A stretch of 64,000 nucleotides of DNA, from positions 56,079-120,078 of the forward strand of contig DXZU01000004.1 in assembly GCA_019419525.1 (NCBI GenBank). Direction: 5' to 3'. The notes below the pieces were generated by a model. The model saw only the letters and a program-made list of their open reading frames with translations. It was not told where the DNA came from and did not search any database. Numbering within the stretch: the first letter of the stretch is position 1; every line of letters begins with the position of its first letter. Position numbers and translations under genes: made by a program. The DNA comes from Collinsella sp. Its GTDB lineage: Bacteria; Actinomycetota; Coriobacteriia; Coriobacteriales; Coriobacteriaceae. Positions 23,529 through 31,560 of this stretch are shown here, in pieces.

Positions 23529-23993
23529 ATGGCAGATCAAAAGCCGGTTGTCGGGATCATCATGGGCTCCAAGTCCGATCTGGGTGTTATGGAAGGCTGC
23601 ACCGCCGAGCTCGAGGCGCTCGGTGTGCCCTATGAGCTCGTCATTGCGAGCGCACACCGCACACCGGCGAAGGTCCACGAGTGGGCTTCGACTGCTGCCG
23701 ATCGCGGTATCAAAGTGATTATCGCCGCCGCCGGCAAGGCCGCTCACCTGGGTGGTGTCGTGGCCGCCTTTACGCCGCTGCCGGTTATCGGCGTACCTAT
23801 GAAGACGAGTGACCTGGGCGGTATGGATTCGCTGCTGTCGATGGTGCAGATGCCTTCGGGCGTGCCCGTGGCCTGCGTTGCCATCAACGGCGCCAAGAAC
23901 GCCGCCATTTACGCCACGCAGATTCTGGGCGCATGCGACCCCGAGTACCGCAAGGTTATCGAGAAGATGAAGCAGGAGATGGCCGACGCCTAG
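23529..23993 (+). CDS. purE: N5-carboxyaminoimidazole ribonucleotide mutase
   Basis: Moves the carboxyl group from N5-CAIR to C4 to give CAIR in purine synthesis. The 154 residues are the class I (bacterial) length. Active-site landmarks are GIIMGSKSDLG, VIASAHRTP (catalytic His) and AAAGKAAHLGGVVAA. ATG 23529 has AGGAGG (23514-23519) 9 nt upstream, whereas an in-frame TTG at 23523 is too close to it. No purK is adjacent. A class B sortase gene follows 35 nt downstream, so cotranscription is likely, though functionally unrelated. Confidence 0.96.
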   Translation: MADQKPVVGIIMGSKSDLGVMEGCTAELEALGVPYELVIASAHRTPAKVHEWASTAADRGIKVIIAAAGKAAHLGGVVAAFTPLPVIGVPMKTSDLGGMDSLLSMVQMPSGVPVACVAINGAKNAAIYATQILGACDPEYRKVIEKMKQEMADA

Positions 23994-24028
23994 GCGTTCC
24001 GCCGTTTCACCGCAGTATAAGGAGAGCC

Positions 24029-25033
24029 ATGTCCGATTATCAGGGAAAACGATTCAAGGCTTCTCAGATTCCCGATCCGTCGAAGCCGGGTGCTGCCCAT
24101 GCGGCACAGCAGGGTCGGACATCCTCTCCTCAGCAGCCGCGCGCGCCGCGTTCCGTAACGCCGACGTCCCATCGCCGCCAGGATACGCCGGCCGCGTATC
24201 GCCCTTCGTCATATGGCACGGCAAAGAAGCAGGCTCGGACGACGAGGCAGCTGAGTGACGCGCCGTCCAACTATGCCGAGCAGCCGCGTAAGAAACGCCG
24301 ATCCATCATTCCCATCTTGCTCATCATCGTGGGCATCGGTCTGATTGTCGCCGCCGCTGCCATCTTTATCAATGCTCAGATTGGCTATAAGCAGGCGAGC
24401 GATTCGTACCAGAAAATCGAGAAGCAATATGTAAGCGATAAGGACGCCAGCGGCGTGCCGATTATCGACTTCGATGCGCTTGCTCAGACAAACCCCGAGA
24501 TTGTGGGTTGGATTTACGTGCCGGGAACCAACATCAACTATCCCGTGGTGCAGACCAACAACAACTCCAAATACCTCAACACGCTGTTCGATGGCACGTC
24601 TAACGCCTCGGGTGCCATTTTCTTGGATAGCGATGACACCGCGCCGGGAATGGTCGACCAGCAGACCACGATTTACGGCCACCATATGAACGACGGATCG
24701 ATGTTCAATGTGATTTCGGACACCACCGACCAGGCGACGTTCGACAGCATTGAGTTTGTGTATTACATCACACGGGATGCTACGTATAAGCTGCGACCGC
24801 TGGCGACCAAAGTTGTCGAGGACACGTATGCCAAGGCGCGCACGCCCAATTTTGAGGGCGATGACGGACTGAAAAATTACCTGTCCGAGATGCTTGACGG
24901 CGCTTCCGCCGTGGCGAGTGATGCTACCGATCGTGCCGCTTCGGCAACTAAGGTTGTAACGCTTGTGACCTGTCGTTCGTTATCGCTGAGCAACACGCGT
25001 GCCGTCATGGTGCTCACACCGGTCGAGGAATAA
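24029..25033 (+). CDS. srtB: Class B sortase
   Basis: A membrane-bound transpeptidase that links LPxTG-type proteins to the cell wall or to other proteins. The start ATG 24029 has AAGGAG upstream (334 residues). A ~85-residue basic, Pro/Ser/Gln-rich cytoplasmic segment precedes one membrane helix (~93-113, SIIPILLIIVGIGLIVAAAA). The catalytic domain includes NPEIVGWIYVPGTNINYPVVQ, the catalytic His in TTIYGHHMNDGSMF, and Cys in VTLVTCRSLSLSNTRAVM with the Arg downstream. The long N-terminal cytoplasmic region is unusual for SrtB. It lies soon after the IPNTG-anchored GH31 gene, which may be its substrate (inference). Confidence 0.9.
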   Translation: MSDYQGKRFKASQIPDPSKPGAAHAAQQGRTSSPQQPRAPRSVTPTSHRRQDTPAAYRPSSYGTAKKQARTTRQLSDAPSNYAEQPRKKRRSIIPILLIIVGIGLIVAAAAIFINAQIGYKQASDSYQKIEKQYVSDKDASGVPIIDFDALAQTNPEIVGWIYVPGTNINYPVVQTNNNSKYLNTLFDGTSNASGAIFLDSDDTAPGMVDQQTTIYGHHMNDGSMFNVISDTTDQATFDSIEFVYYITRDATYKLRPLATKVVEDTYAKARTPNFEGDDGLKNYLSEMLDGASAVASDATDRAASATKVVTLVTCRSLSLSNTRAVMVLTPVEE

Positions 25034-25100
25034 GTTGTTCGAGAGTAGCTAAAAAAGCCCCGTTCCAAATTGGCTACTCGATGACGGTAAGGGAGAAATG

Positions 25101-25517
25101 ATGCTTGAGAACGGCAAAACGATGCCTTCGATTGATGCTTGGCTTCGCGAGGCCAAGGCCGATTCGTCGGCACCTGCGTGCGGTATGTATCTGACACATA
25201 ACGGTGTGGTGCGCGCGACTCCCAAGTCCGAGGCGCGCGGTGTCGAGACCGATGGCGTGGCGCCAGGCCACAAGGTGGGCGGCATGATGTTCGGCTTCGA
25301 TGCTCAGAAGGTGCAGGCTGCTATCGAGGCCGCGCGCGCGATGCCGGGTATCGGCTATGTGCGCGTGTGGCTGGCAAGCGGCGAGCTTGCCGTAGGTGAC
25401 GACATCATGCTCGTGCTCATCGGCGGGGACATTCGCCCGCACGTGGTCGATGCGCTGCAGGCGCTCGTTGGCACCATCAAGAACGAATGCGTGAGTGAGG
25501 TCGAGCGCGAGGCGTAG
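25101..25517 (+). CDS. MoaE-like molybdopterin synthase large-subunit homologue
   Basis: About 138 residues resembling the MoaE fold: ACGMYLTHNGVVRATPK near the N-terminus and VGDDIMLVLIGGDIRPHVVDALQALVGTIKNECVSEVE at the C-terminus. In true MoaE the C-terminal part carries a lysine and a terminal WKKE-like segment that hold the substrate. Here the end differs (KNECVSEVEREA), so catalytic function is uncertain. Two ATGs are possible (25098 and 25101). The second is 5 nt after AGGGAG and is preferred. No other molybdopterin genes are in the window. A strong terminator follows. Confidence 0.65.
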   Translation: MLENGKTMPSIDAWLREAKADSSAPACGMYLTHNGVVRATPKSEARGVETDGVAPGHKVGGMMFGFDAQKVQAAIEAARAMPGIGYVRVWLASGELAVGDDIMLVLIGGDIRPHVVDALQALVGTIKNECVSEVEREA

Positions 25518-25547
25518 AGGCTTGCGTCGATAGAAGGCTCGTTTATA

Positions 25548-25590
25548 AAAACGCCCGCCGGTACGTGTGATACCGGCGGGCGTTTTGCGT
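25548..25590. terminator. Bidirectional terminator
   Basis: A perfect 16-bp stem (AAAACGCCCGCCGGTA at 25548-25563 with its complement at 25571-25586) lies between convergent genes. T-runs are present on both strands. Confidence 0.88.
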
Positions 25591-25607
25591 TTTGGGCGCG
25601 GTGGGTG

Positions 25608-26837
25608 CTACACGCGCGTCGCATTCTTGGGGCTCATGGTCATGCTCTGGAAGCGATTCTCCATGTAGTCGTTATCGAAATACTTGCCGTAGAACTGTGC
25701 GACGGGAATGTCCGGCTCCGTGCCGTTAACGCGCTGGTACCAGTAGTCGAGCGACTGCAGCGTCATGACGCCGTCGACCAGCATAATGACGGTAAAGATG
25801 ACGGTGGCCGAGTAGCGGCTCTTCCAGGGGATCTTGTTGATGAGCTTAAGCAGCCTCGGTAGCAGCAGCTTGATCCAGATGAGGCCACCTAGGCCCCACA
25901 GGCAGGCAAAGCCCGTGCAGGTGCGTCCGCCCGTGAGGACCACGAGCGGATCGGGCAAACCAAACAGCGTTATGTGCGAGTAGCTCCACGAGACCACGCC
26001 AAACGCGGTCTGCATAAACCAGCCCACGAACACCTCAAAGCTCGCGCCGAGCACAGCGCTCACCAGGAAAATGATGATGGGGTTCTTTTTGTAGAAGCGG
26101 TTAAGCACCATGGTCATGAGCACGGCGCCAAATCCGTAGATGGGGCTGAAAGGGCCAAACAGCATGCCGGCGCGGTCCTGGTAGACGCCCGGGTCGTTGA
26201 CCGTCATGTGCCAGATGTCCTCCAAGATAAGTCCCAGTACGCAGCAGACGAAGAATACCCAGAACAGGTTGAAGTAGTTGAGCTTGATGTAGCCCTCGCC
26301 GGTCTCATCGCGGCCGAGCATGCCCTCGGCGGCGGCATCGCGGTCGAGCATCTCCTGCAGGCGGCGCTGCAGCTCGCGCTCCTGACGCAGCGTGGAGTCG
26401 ACGGTGGCCGAAAGCGCGATGAGGATGCCGAGCTGAATAGCGGGGCGCAGCAAGAAGGGCCCGATACCCTGGAGCATCACGTCGACCAAAAGCTCGACGA
26501 CGGTGAATGCAATAAGGATGTAGGACAGGCGGGCGGCGTTGCGGCGCTGGTTTTTGATAAGGTCCAGGCCAAAGATGATTAGGATGACGGCACTTGCCGC
26601 AGAGAGCATGATGCCGGCGACGATAAGGCCGACTGCGACGAGCGTGTTGTCGCCGAGCTTTTCGGTGGCGTTGCCGTTAACAAGTGCCGTGATGACCTGC
26701 CACATAAAGGCAGCGACCGACGGGAGCGTGCCCACGCCGGAAAGGATGCACAGGACGGCGTACACCTTAATGATGAGGGGAATCTTCTTGACCTCTGTGG
26801 CGCTGGGGACGCTAGGGTCGAGTTCGTTTCGATCCAT
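25608..26837 (-). CDS. Polytopic membrane protein, ABC_trans_CmpB-like
   Basis: A 409-residue integral membrane protein. The N-terminal half has four or more membrane segments and a charged loop (RQERELQRRLQEMLDRDAAAEG, ~residue 150-172). The C-terminal half carries the pattern of the CmpB-type putative permease family (PF06541): MLFGPFSPIYGFGA, ASFEVFVGWFMQTAFGVVSWSYS and GRTCTGFACLWGLGGL. The family's function is not well established despite the ABC name, and no ATPase or binding protein is adjacent. It stands alone on the minus strand and converges with the MoaE-like gene. Confidence 0.78.
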   Translation of the reverse strand: MDRNELDPSVPSATEVKKIPLIIKVYAVLCILSGVGTLPSVAAFMWQVITALVNGNATEKLGDNTLVAVGLIVAGIMLSAASAVILIIFGLDLIKNQRRNAARLSYILIAFTVVELLVDVMLQGIGPFLLRPAIQLGILIALSATVDSTLRQERELQRRLQEMLDRDAAAEGMLGRDETGEGYIKLNYFNLFWVFFVCCVLGLILEDIWHMTVNDPGVYQDRAGMLFGPFSPIYGFGAVLMTMVLNRFYKKNPIIIFLVSAVLGASFEVFVGWFMQTAFGVVSWSYSHITLFGLPDPLVVLTGGRTCTGFACLWGLGGLIWIKLLLPRLLKLINKIPWKSRYSATVIFTVIMLVDGVMTLQSLDYWYQRVNGTEPDIPVAQFYGKYFDNDYMENRFQSMTMSPKNATRV

Positions 26838-27052
26838 ACAGAACCTTTCTCGCTTTGTTGTAGGTTATAAGGATACGCCGCCGACCTGCCAAAAGACAGG
26901 ACGAACGTCCCAATTGCAACTTTGTAATCCCCAACGGCAGACGCGGCGGCCATCTGGGGGCGCGGGCACTTACACTGGACAGACCGATAAAATGTTTGGC
27001 AACAAAACTGATTATTAGCTCGGTGGGCTTTTAAAAAGCGCTGCTCATGCGC

Positions 27053-27081
27053 TGGGGAGCACGTCGCGCCGTGCGTATAAT
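27053..27081 (+). promoter_or_regulatory. Probable purF promoter
   Basis: A perfect -10 TATAAT (27076-27081) lies 17 nt after a weak -35 (TGGGGA, 27053-27058), 43 nt upstream of the purF ATG. No purine riboswitch fold is evident in the leader. Confidence 0.45.
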
Positions 27082-27123
27082 AAGGCGGGTAACGCCAAAA
27101 ATACGAGGCTCTGAGGGGATACC

Positions 27124-28794
27124 ATGTCTCAAGAAACCATCCGCGCGGCCGAGCGTGCCGCGGGACAGGTGAACACCATGTCGACGTATGATCCGGACTC
27201 CGACCAGCTGCATGAGGAATGTGGCATTTTCGGCGTATGGGCGCCCGATCGCGACGTGGCTCGACTGACGTACTTTGGCCTGCGTGCGCTGCAGCACCGT
27301 GGCCAGGAATCGGCTGGAATCGCCGTGGGTGACGGCGGCACGGTTATGGTCCGCAAAGATCTGGGCCTGCTCGACCGCGTGTTCTCCAACGCCGACCTGT
27401 CGACGCTCTCCGGCCAGCTGGCCGTGGGCCACGTGCGCTATGGCACCGCCGGTGCCAAGAGCTGGGAAGCCTCTCAGCCGCACCTCTCTACCATCAACAG
27501 CGTCATTATCGCGCTCGCGCACAACGGCACCCTCGTCAACACCGACGAGCTGCGCCGTCAGCTGATCGAGCTGGGCGTGCCGTTCCTCTCCAATTCGGAT
27601 TCCGAGGTCGCGACCAAGCTTATCGGCTACTTTACCCAGCGTACGGGTCATCTGCGCGAGGGCATTCGCAAGACCATGGAGCTCGTGCGCGGCGGCTACG
27701 CCATGACGCTCATCAACGAGCAGGCGCTCTATGCATTCCGCGATCCGCACGGCATTCGCCCGCTCGTGCTGGGCAAGCTGGTGGACGAGGGTCTGGACCA
27801 GGCCGATGCCGCATCCGTTTCGCAGCTGCCATCGCAGGACGGCGCCGCGACGGTCGACTCCGCCGTCCATGTCACGCGCGCCGGCGGCTGGGTCGTTGCT
27901 TCCGAGACCTGCGCACTCGACATCGTGGGTGCCGAGTACGTCCGTGACGTCCGTCCCGGCGAGATCTTGCGCATCAGCGCCGAGGGTCTGGTATCCGAGC
28001 AGGGCGTGCCTGCAGCCGAAGAGCCCGCCAACTGCATCTTTGAGCAGGTCTACTTTGCCCGCCCCGACTCCATCATGAACGGCAAGAGCGTCTACGCCTG
28101 CCGTTACGACATGGGTCGTCAGCTGGCACACGAGGAGCCCGTCGAGGCCGACCTGGTCATCGGCGTGCCCGACTCCGGCCTGCCGCCCGCGGAGGGGTAT
28201 TCGCACGAGAGCGGTATTCCCTTTGGCGAGGGCCTCATCAAGAACCGCTACGTGGGCCGTACGTTTATCGAGCCCACGCAGGAGCTGCGCGCCATGGGCG
28301 TGCGCATGAAACTCAACCCGCTGCGCGACAACATCGAGGGCAAGCGCCTGGTCGTCATCGACGACTCCATCGTGCGCGGTACCACCATGGTGCAGCTCGT
28401 CAAGATGCTGCGCAACGCTGGCGCCAAGGAGATTCATATCCGCATCAACTCGCCCGAGGTCATCTGGCCGTGCTTCTACGGTATCGATACCGACGTGCAG
28501 TCGCAGCTTATCAGCGCCAACAAGACGGTCGACGAGATTTGCGAGTATATCGGTGCCGATTCGCTGGCCTTCCTTTCGGTCGAGGGCCTGCTTAAGGTCA
28601 TGCCCAAGGGCGGTTACTGCGATGCGTGCTTTACCGGCCGCTACCCCGTGGCGATTCCCGAGAGCTTTGGCCGCGACAAGTTTATGGAGGGCTTTAAGCC
28701 CCGCAACCTGGACAAGCCGCTGCACTTTGACGACGACGCCGTGGTCGAGAAATACGACGACCGCAGCTGGGAAGAGGAGCACGGCGAGGCCTAA
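27124..28794 (+). CDS. purF: Amidophosphoribosyltransferase
   Basis: The committed step of purine synthesis: glutamine-dependent conversion of PRPP to phosphoribosylamine. The product is 556 residues. A 32-residue propeptide ends before Cys33 (EECGIFGVW), which becomes the N-terminal nucleophile after processing. The glutaminase domain (~33-270) includes RALQHRGQESAGIA and AHNGTLVN. The PRTase domain carries the PRPP loop VVIDDSIVRGTT, and later GGYCDACFTGRYPV fits the iron-sulfur-containing (Bacillus-type) subgroup. The stop codon TAA (28792-28794) overlaps a REP-like element. purM and purN follow on the same strand. Confidence 0.97.
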   Translation: MSQETIRAAERAAGQVNTMSTYDPDSDQLHEECGIFGVWAPDRDVARLTYFGLRALQHRGQESAGIAVGDGGTVMVRKDLGLLDRVFSNADLSTLSGQLAVGHVRYGTAGAKSWEASQPHLSTINSVIIALAHNGTLVNTDELRRQLIELGVPFLSNSDSEVATKLIGYFTQRTGHLREGIRKTMELVRGGYAMTLINEQALYAFRDPHGIRPLVLGKLVDEGLDQADAASVSQLPSQDGAATVDSAVHVTRAGGWVVASETCALDIVGAEYVRDVRPGEILRISAEGLVSEQGVPAAEEPANCIFEQVYFARPDSIMNGKSVYACRYDMGRQLAHEEPVEADLVIGVPDSGLPPAEGYSHESGIPFGEGLIKNRYVGRTFIEPTQELRAMGVRMKLNPLRDNIEGKRLVVIDDSIVRGTTMVQLVKMLRNAGAKEIHIRINSPEVIWPCFYGIDTDVQSQLISANKTVDEICEYIGADSLAFLSVEGLLKVMPKGGYCDACFTGRYPVAIPESFGRDKFMEGFKPRNLDKPLHFDDDAVVEKYDDRSWEEEHGEA

Positions 28795-28833
28795 AACCTG
28801 CCATATGGGGACAGGTATATTTTGGTAGGTTTT
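28793..28833. repeat. REP-like hairpin, GGGGACAGGT family copy 1
   Basis: AAAACCTGCCA (28793-28803) pairs with TGGTAGGTTTT (28823-28833); the loop carries GGGGACAGGTATATT. It begins inside the purF stop codon. The same 39-41 nt element recurs at 40152-40190 and 40315-40353. Related GGGGACAGG-type palindromes are known targets of REP-associated tyrosine transposases; none is encoded here. Confidence 0.8.
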
Positions 28834-28951
28834 ACCTGCTGTTTTGTTGATATGACGGCGCGTGCTGTTATGGCGCGCGCCGAAATGAACGCAACTATGA
28901 GCACCGTTTGGCGCCCGCGCGGCGCCACGGTAGTGGGAGAGGAAGGCTCAG

Positions 28952-30055
28952 ATGAGCGACAGCAAGCATGTGACGTATGAGGATGCCGGCGTCGATACCG
29001 CTGAGGGCGGCCGCGCCGTCGACGCTATTAAGCAGATGGTCAAGGATACCAATCGCCCCGAGGTTATCGGCGGCATCGGCGGCTTTGGTGGTTTGTTCTC
29101 GGCTGCCGCGCTTAAGGATATGGAAGACCCGATTCTGATTAGCGGTACCGACGGCGTGGGCACCAAGCTCGTGCTTGCCCAGATCATGGACCGTCACGAG
29201 ACGGTGGGCCAGGACCTGGTCGCCATGTGCGTCAACGACATTCTGGCTTCGGGCGCCGAGCCGCTGTTCTTTCTGGACTACGTTGCCATCGGTCATATCG
29301 AGGCCGAGCACATGGCAAAGATCATCAAGGGTGTGGCCGACGGCTGCAAGCTCGCGGGCTGCGCGCTCGTGGGCGGTGAGATGGCCGAGCACCCGGGCGT
29401 CATGGCCCCCGCCGATTACGACCTCGCCGGCTTTACCGTGGGCGTCGTTGACCGTCCCAAGATGCTTGACCCCGCGAACGTTCGCCCCGGCGACGTGATT
29501 CTGGGCCTGCCCTCCACCGGCGTGCACTCCAACGGCTACTCGCTCGTGCGTAAGGTCATCGGTGTCGACGGCATCAAGCCGGGTACGCCCGAGGCTGCCG
29601 CTAAGGCCGAGGAGCTGAGCCGTCCGCTCGAGGAGCTCGGCGGTGCATCGCTGGCAGACGCTCTGTTGGCCCCCACGCGCATCTACGTCAAGCCGATCCT
29701 GGAGCTGCTGCGCGGCGGCGCCAACGTGCATGCTATCGCCCACATCACCGGCGGCGGTATTACCGAGAACCTCAACCGCGCGCTCGCTGACGACGTCGAT
29801 GCCGTGGTCACCCGCAACGGCGCCGAGATGGGTTGGGACGTTCCGCCCGTCATCACCTACGTGTCGCGTCAGGCCGAGCTCGCGCCCAACGAGGCATGCA
29901 AGACCTTCAACATGGGCGTCGGCCTGTGCCTGATCGTCGCCCCCGAGGACGAGGCCGCCGTGACCGAGGCACTGGTCGCGCTGGGCGAGAAGCCGTTCCG
30001 CGTGGGCGAGTGCGTCGAGGGTTCCGGTAAGGTTGTGTACTTCGATGAGCGCTAA
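28952..30055 (+). CDS. purM: Phosphoribosylformylglycinamidine cyclo-ligase
   Basis: An AIR synthetase that closes the imidazole ring using ATP in purine synthesis. The 367 residues match the family. Landmarks: the N-terminal YEDAGVDTAEGGRAVDAIK, the ILISGTDGVGTKLVLA nucleotide-binding region, the metal/substrate motif VAMCVNDILASGAEPLFFLDY, LVGGEMAEHPG, and GLPSTGVHSNGYSLVRK. ATG 28952 has a GAGAGGAAGG ribosome site. Its last 11 nt overlap the start of purN, so the two are translationally coupled. A 157-nt gap after purF holds the REP-like hairpin and GC-rich stems. Confidence 0.97.
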   Translation: MSDSKHVTYEDAGVDTAEGGRAVDAIKQMVKDTNRPEVIGGIGGFGGLFSAAALKDMEDPILISGTDGVGTKLVLAQIMDRHETVGQDLVAMCVNDILASGAEPLFFLDYVAIGHIEAEHMAKIIKGVADGCKLAGCALVGGEMAEHPGVMAPADYDLAGFTVGVVDRPKMLDPANVRPGDVILGLPSTGVHSNGYSLVRKVIGVDGIKPGTPEAAAKAEELSRPLEELGGASLADALLAPTRIYVKPILELLRGGANVHAIAHITGGGITENLNRALADDVDAVVTRNGAEMGWDVPPVITYVSRQAELAPNEACKTFNMGVGLCLIVAPEDEAAVTEALVALGEKPFRVGECVEGSGKVVYFDER

Positions 30056-30746
30056 CGAGCAGATGGCTGCTGCCGAGGGCCTGGGCTTTGTGCCCTACAC
30101 CCGTCCGACCGGCACCGATACGGCCGAGCCGCTTAAGATTGGCGTGCTTATCAGCGGCTCGGGTACCAACCTGCAGGCGCTGATCGACCTAATCGCCGCC
30201 GGCAAGCTCAACGCCTCGATTGAGCTCGTGGTGTCGAGCCGTCCTTCGGCCAAGGGCCTACAGCGCGCCGAGCGTGCGGGCATCCAGACGCTCACGCTGT
30301 CCAAGGATGTCTATGCCGACCCCATCGCGGCTGACGAGATCATCGCGCATGAGCTGCTCGAACGTGGCTGCGAGTACGTGGTGATGGCCGGCTATATGCG
30401 CATGGTGCACACGCCGCTGCTGGCGGCGTTCCCCAATCGCGTGGTCAACCTGCATCCGGCGCTGCTGCCGAGCTTTACCGGTGCCCATGCGATTGACGAT
30501 GCGTTTGCGCGTGGCGTCAAGGTGACCGGCGTGACCGTGCACTTTGCCAACGAGATTTACGACAACGGCCCCATCATCGCCCAGCGGGCGCTGGCTGTCG
30601 AGGAAGGCTGGGACGTCGACACGCTCGAGGAGCATATCCACGCGATTGAGCACGTGCTGTATCCCGAGGTCGTGCAGATGCTCGCCGACGGCCGCGTCCA
30701 CGTGCTGGAGAGCGGCAAGGTGGCAATTGATGCGCCCCGCGGCTAG
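30045..30746 (+). CDS. purN: Phosphoribosylglycinamide formyltransferase
   Basis: Transfers a formyl group from 10-formyltetrahydrofolate to GAR. The 233 residues are ~30 longer than usual because of an N-terminal extension before LKIGVLISGSGTNLQALID. Active-site features are present: MAGYMRMVHTPLL, NLHPALLPSFTGAHAIDDA (catalytic Asn/His region) and GVTVHFANEIYDNGPIIAQ with the catalytic Asp. ATG 30045 lies inside the purM end, and an ATG at 30063 is an alternative. It completes a purF-purM-purN group. A hairpin with TTTT at 30779-30818 probably ends the transcript. Confidence 0.96.
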   Translation: MSANEQMAAAEGLGFVPYTRPTGTDTAEPLKIGVLISGSGTNLQALIDLIAAGKLNASIELVVSSRPSAKGLQRAERAGIQTLTLSKDVYADPIAADEIIAHELLERGCEYVVMAGYMRMVHTPLLAAFPNRVVNLHPALLPSFTGAHAIDDAFARGVKVTGVTVHFANEIYDNGPIIAQRALAVEEGWDVDTLEEHIHAIEHVLYPEVVQMLADGRVHVLESGKVAIDAPRG

Positions 30747-30778
30747 CGGCGCACAGTACAATTTAGTTGAGTGGTCAG

Positions 30779-30818
30779 GGTGGTCATTGGCGCCAAGGCG
30801 CGCGTGGCCACCTTTTGT
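30779..30818 (+). terminator. Probable terminator of purF-M-N
   Basis: A GGTGG/CCACC outer stem with an inner GGCGCC-rich hairpin, followed by TTTTGTTTT. Immediately after (about 30825-30850), GTCAT..ATGAC flanks GGGGACGTTCC, another REP-like half palindrome. Confidence 0.55.
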
Positions 30819-30871
30819 TTTGGGTGGTCATCGGGGACGTTCCTGAATGACTAGGTGAGAGAGGTGAGCGC

Positions 30872-31336
30872 ATGGCGGATAACGAAGCGCTGTTTACGCC
30901 TGAGCTGGTGTTTTTTGATTGGGAGTGTGCGACGCCGGGTGAGGTGTTTGCGCAACTCGAGAGTGAGCTTGCTCCGCGCGGCTACATTGCCGACGGTTGG
31001 CTCGACGCCGTTCGCACGCGCGAGGATGCCTATCCCACGGGTCTTGCCATGCCGGCGGTAAACATTGCCATTCCGCATACCGATCCGGGGTTTGTGGCCA
31101 AGCCCTATATCGCGGTGGTGAAGCCCGCCGCGCCCGTGATATTTAACGCTATGGCTGGCATGGGCGCTCCGGTGCCGGCGCAGATCGTCATCAACCTGGG
31201 CATTGCCGAGCCGGGCGGCCAGGTCGAGGCCCTGCAGGCGCTCATGAATATCTTTATGGACGCCGATGCCGCAGCCGACGTGCTCGGCCAGACCACGCCC
31301 CAGGGCATGGTCGACGCCATCCGCCGTCACTTCTAA
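30872..31336 (+). CDS. Orphan PTS EIIA, fructose/galactitol type
   Basis: A 154-residue PTS_EIIA_2-domain protein. The phosphorylated histidine is His69 in NIAIPHTDPGFV, and the VIFNAMAGMGAPVPAQIVINLGIAEPG segment is typical of GatA-like EIIA. No EIIB or EIIC is adjacent, so it either serves a permease elsewhere or acts as a regulatory phosphoprotein. ATG 30872 is preceded by GAGAGGTG. The C-terminus is complete. It sits between purN and a cluster of small palindromes with no obvious partner gene. Confidence 0.87.
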   Translation: MADNEALFTPELVFFDWECATPGEVFAQLESELAPRGYIADGWLDAVRTREDAYPTGLAMPAVNIAIPHTDPGFVAKPYIAVVKPAAPVIFNAMAGMGAPVPAQIVINLGIAEPGGQVEALQALMNIFMDADAAADVLGQTTPQGMVDAIRRHF

Positions 31337-31348
31337 GGTGGGGCTAAA

Positions 31349-31490
31349 CCGGCACCTAGGGACGTTCCTTATGTGCCGGCACTTGGGGACTGTCTCTAAC
31401 TGTCGGCAGAAAAGGAACGTCCCTAACTGCCGGCTGCCAGAGCTGTCCCCTTTGCACCAAAATGGTGCAGATTAACCTGTCCCCAATGCA
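31349..31490. repeat. Cluster of four REP-like hairpins
   Basis: Successive palindromes: CCGGCAC/GTGCCGG (31349-31379, loop with GGGACGTTCC), GCCGGCA/TGTCGGC (31375-31407, GGGGACTGTC), TGTCGGCAG/CTGCCGGC (31401-31434, GGAACGTCCC), and a GCACCA/TGGTGC hairpin with AACCTGTCCCC (~31445-31490). Neighbouring hairpins share arms. The last one resembles the element at 59445-59512. They fill the gap before the foldase gene. Confidence 0.75.
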
Positions 31491-31560
31491 CCAAGCGTGC
31501 CGCGGGGGCTGCGTTGTGACACAATGGCGTTTGTTCGATTCGTTATGCGAAAGGCCAACT

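Noticed and set aside
26838..27123. Purine riboswitch or PurR site upstream of purF
   Set aside because: I see no conserved three-way-junction loops or PurR-type palindrome; only a plausible promoter.
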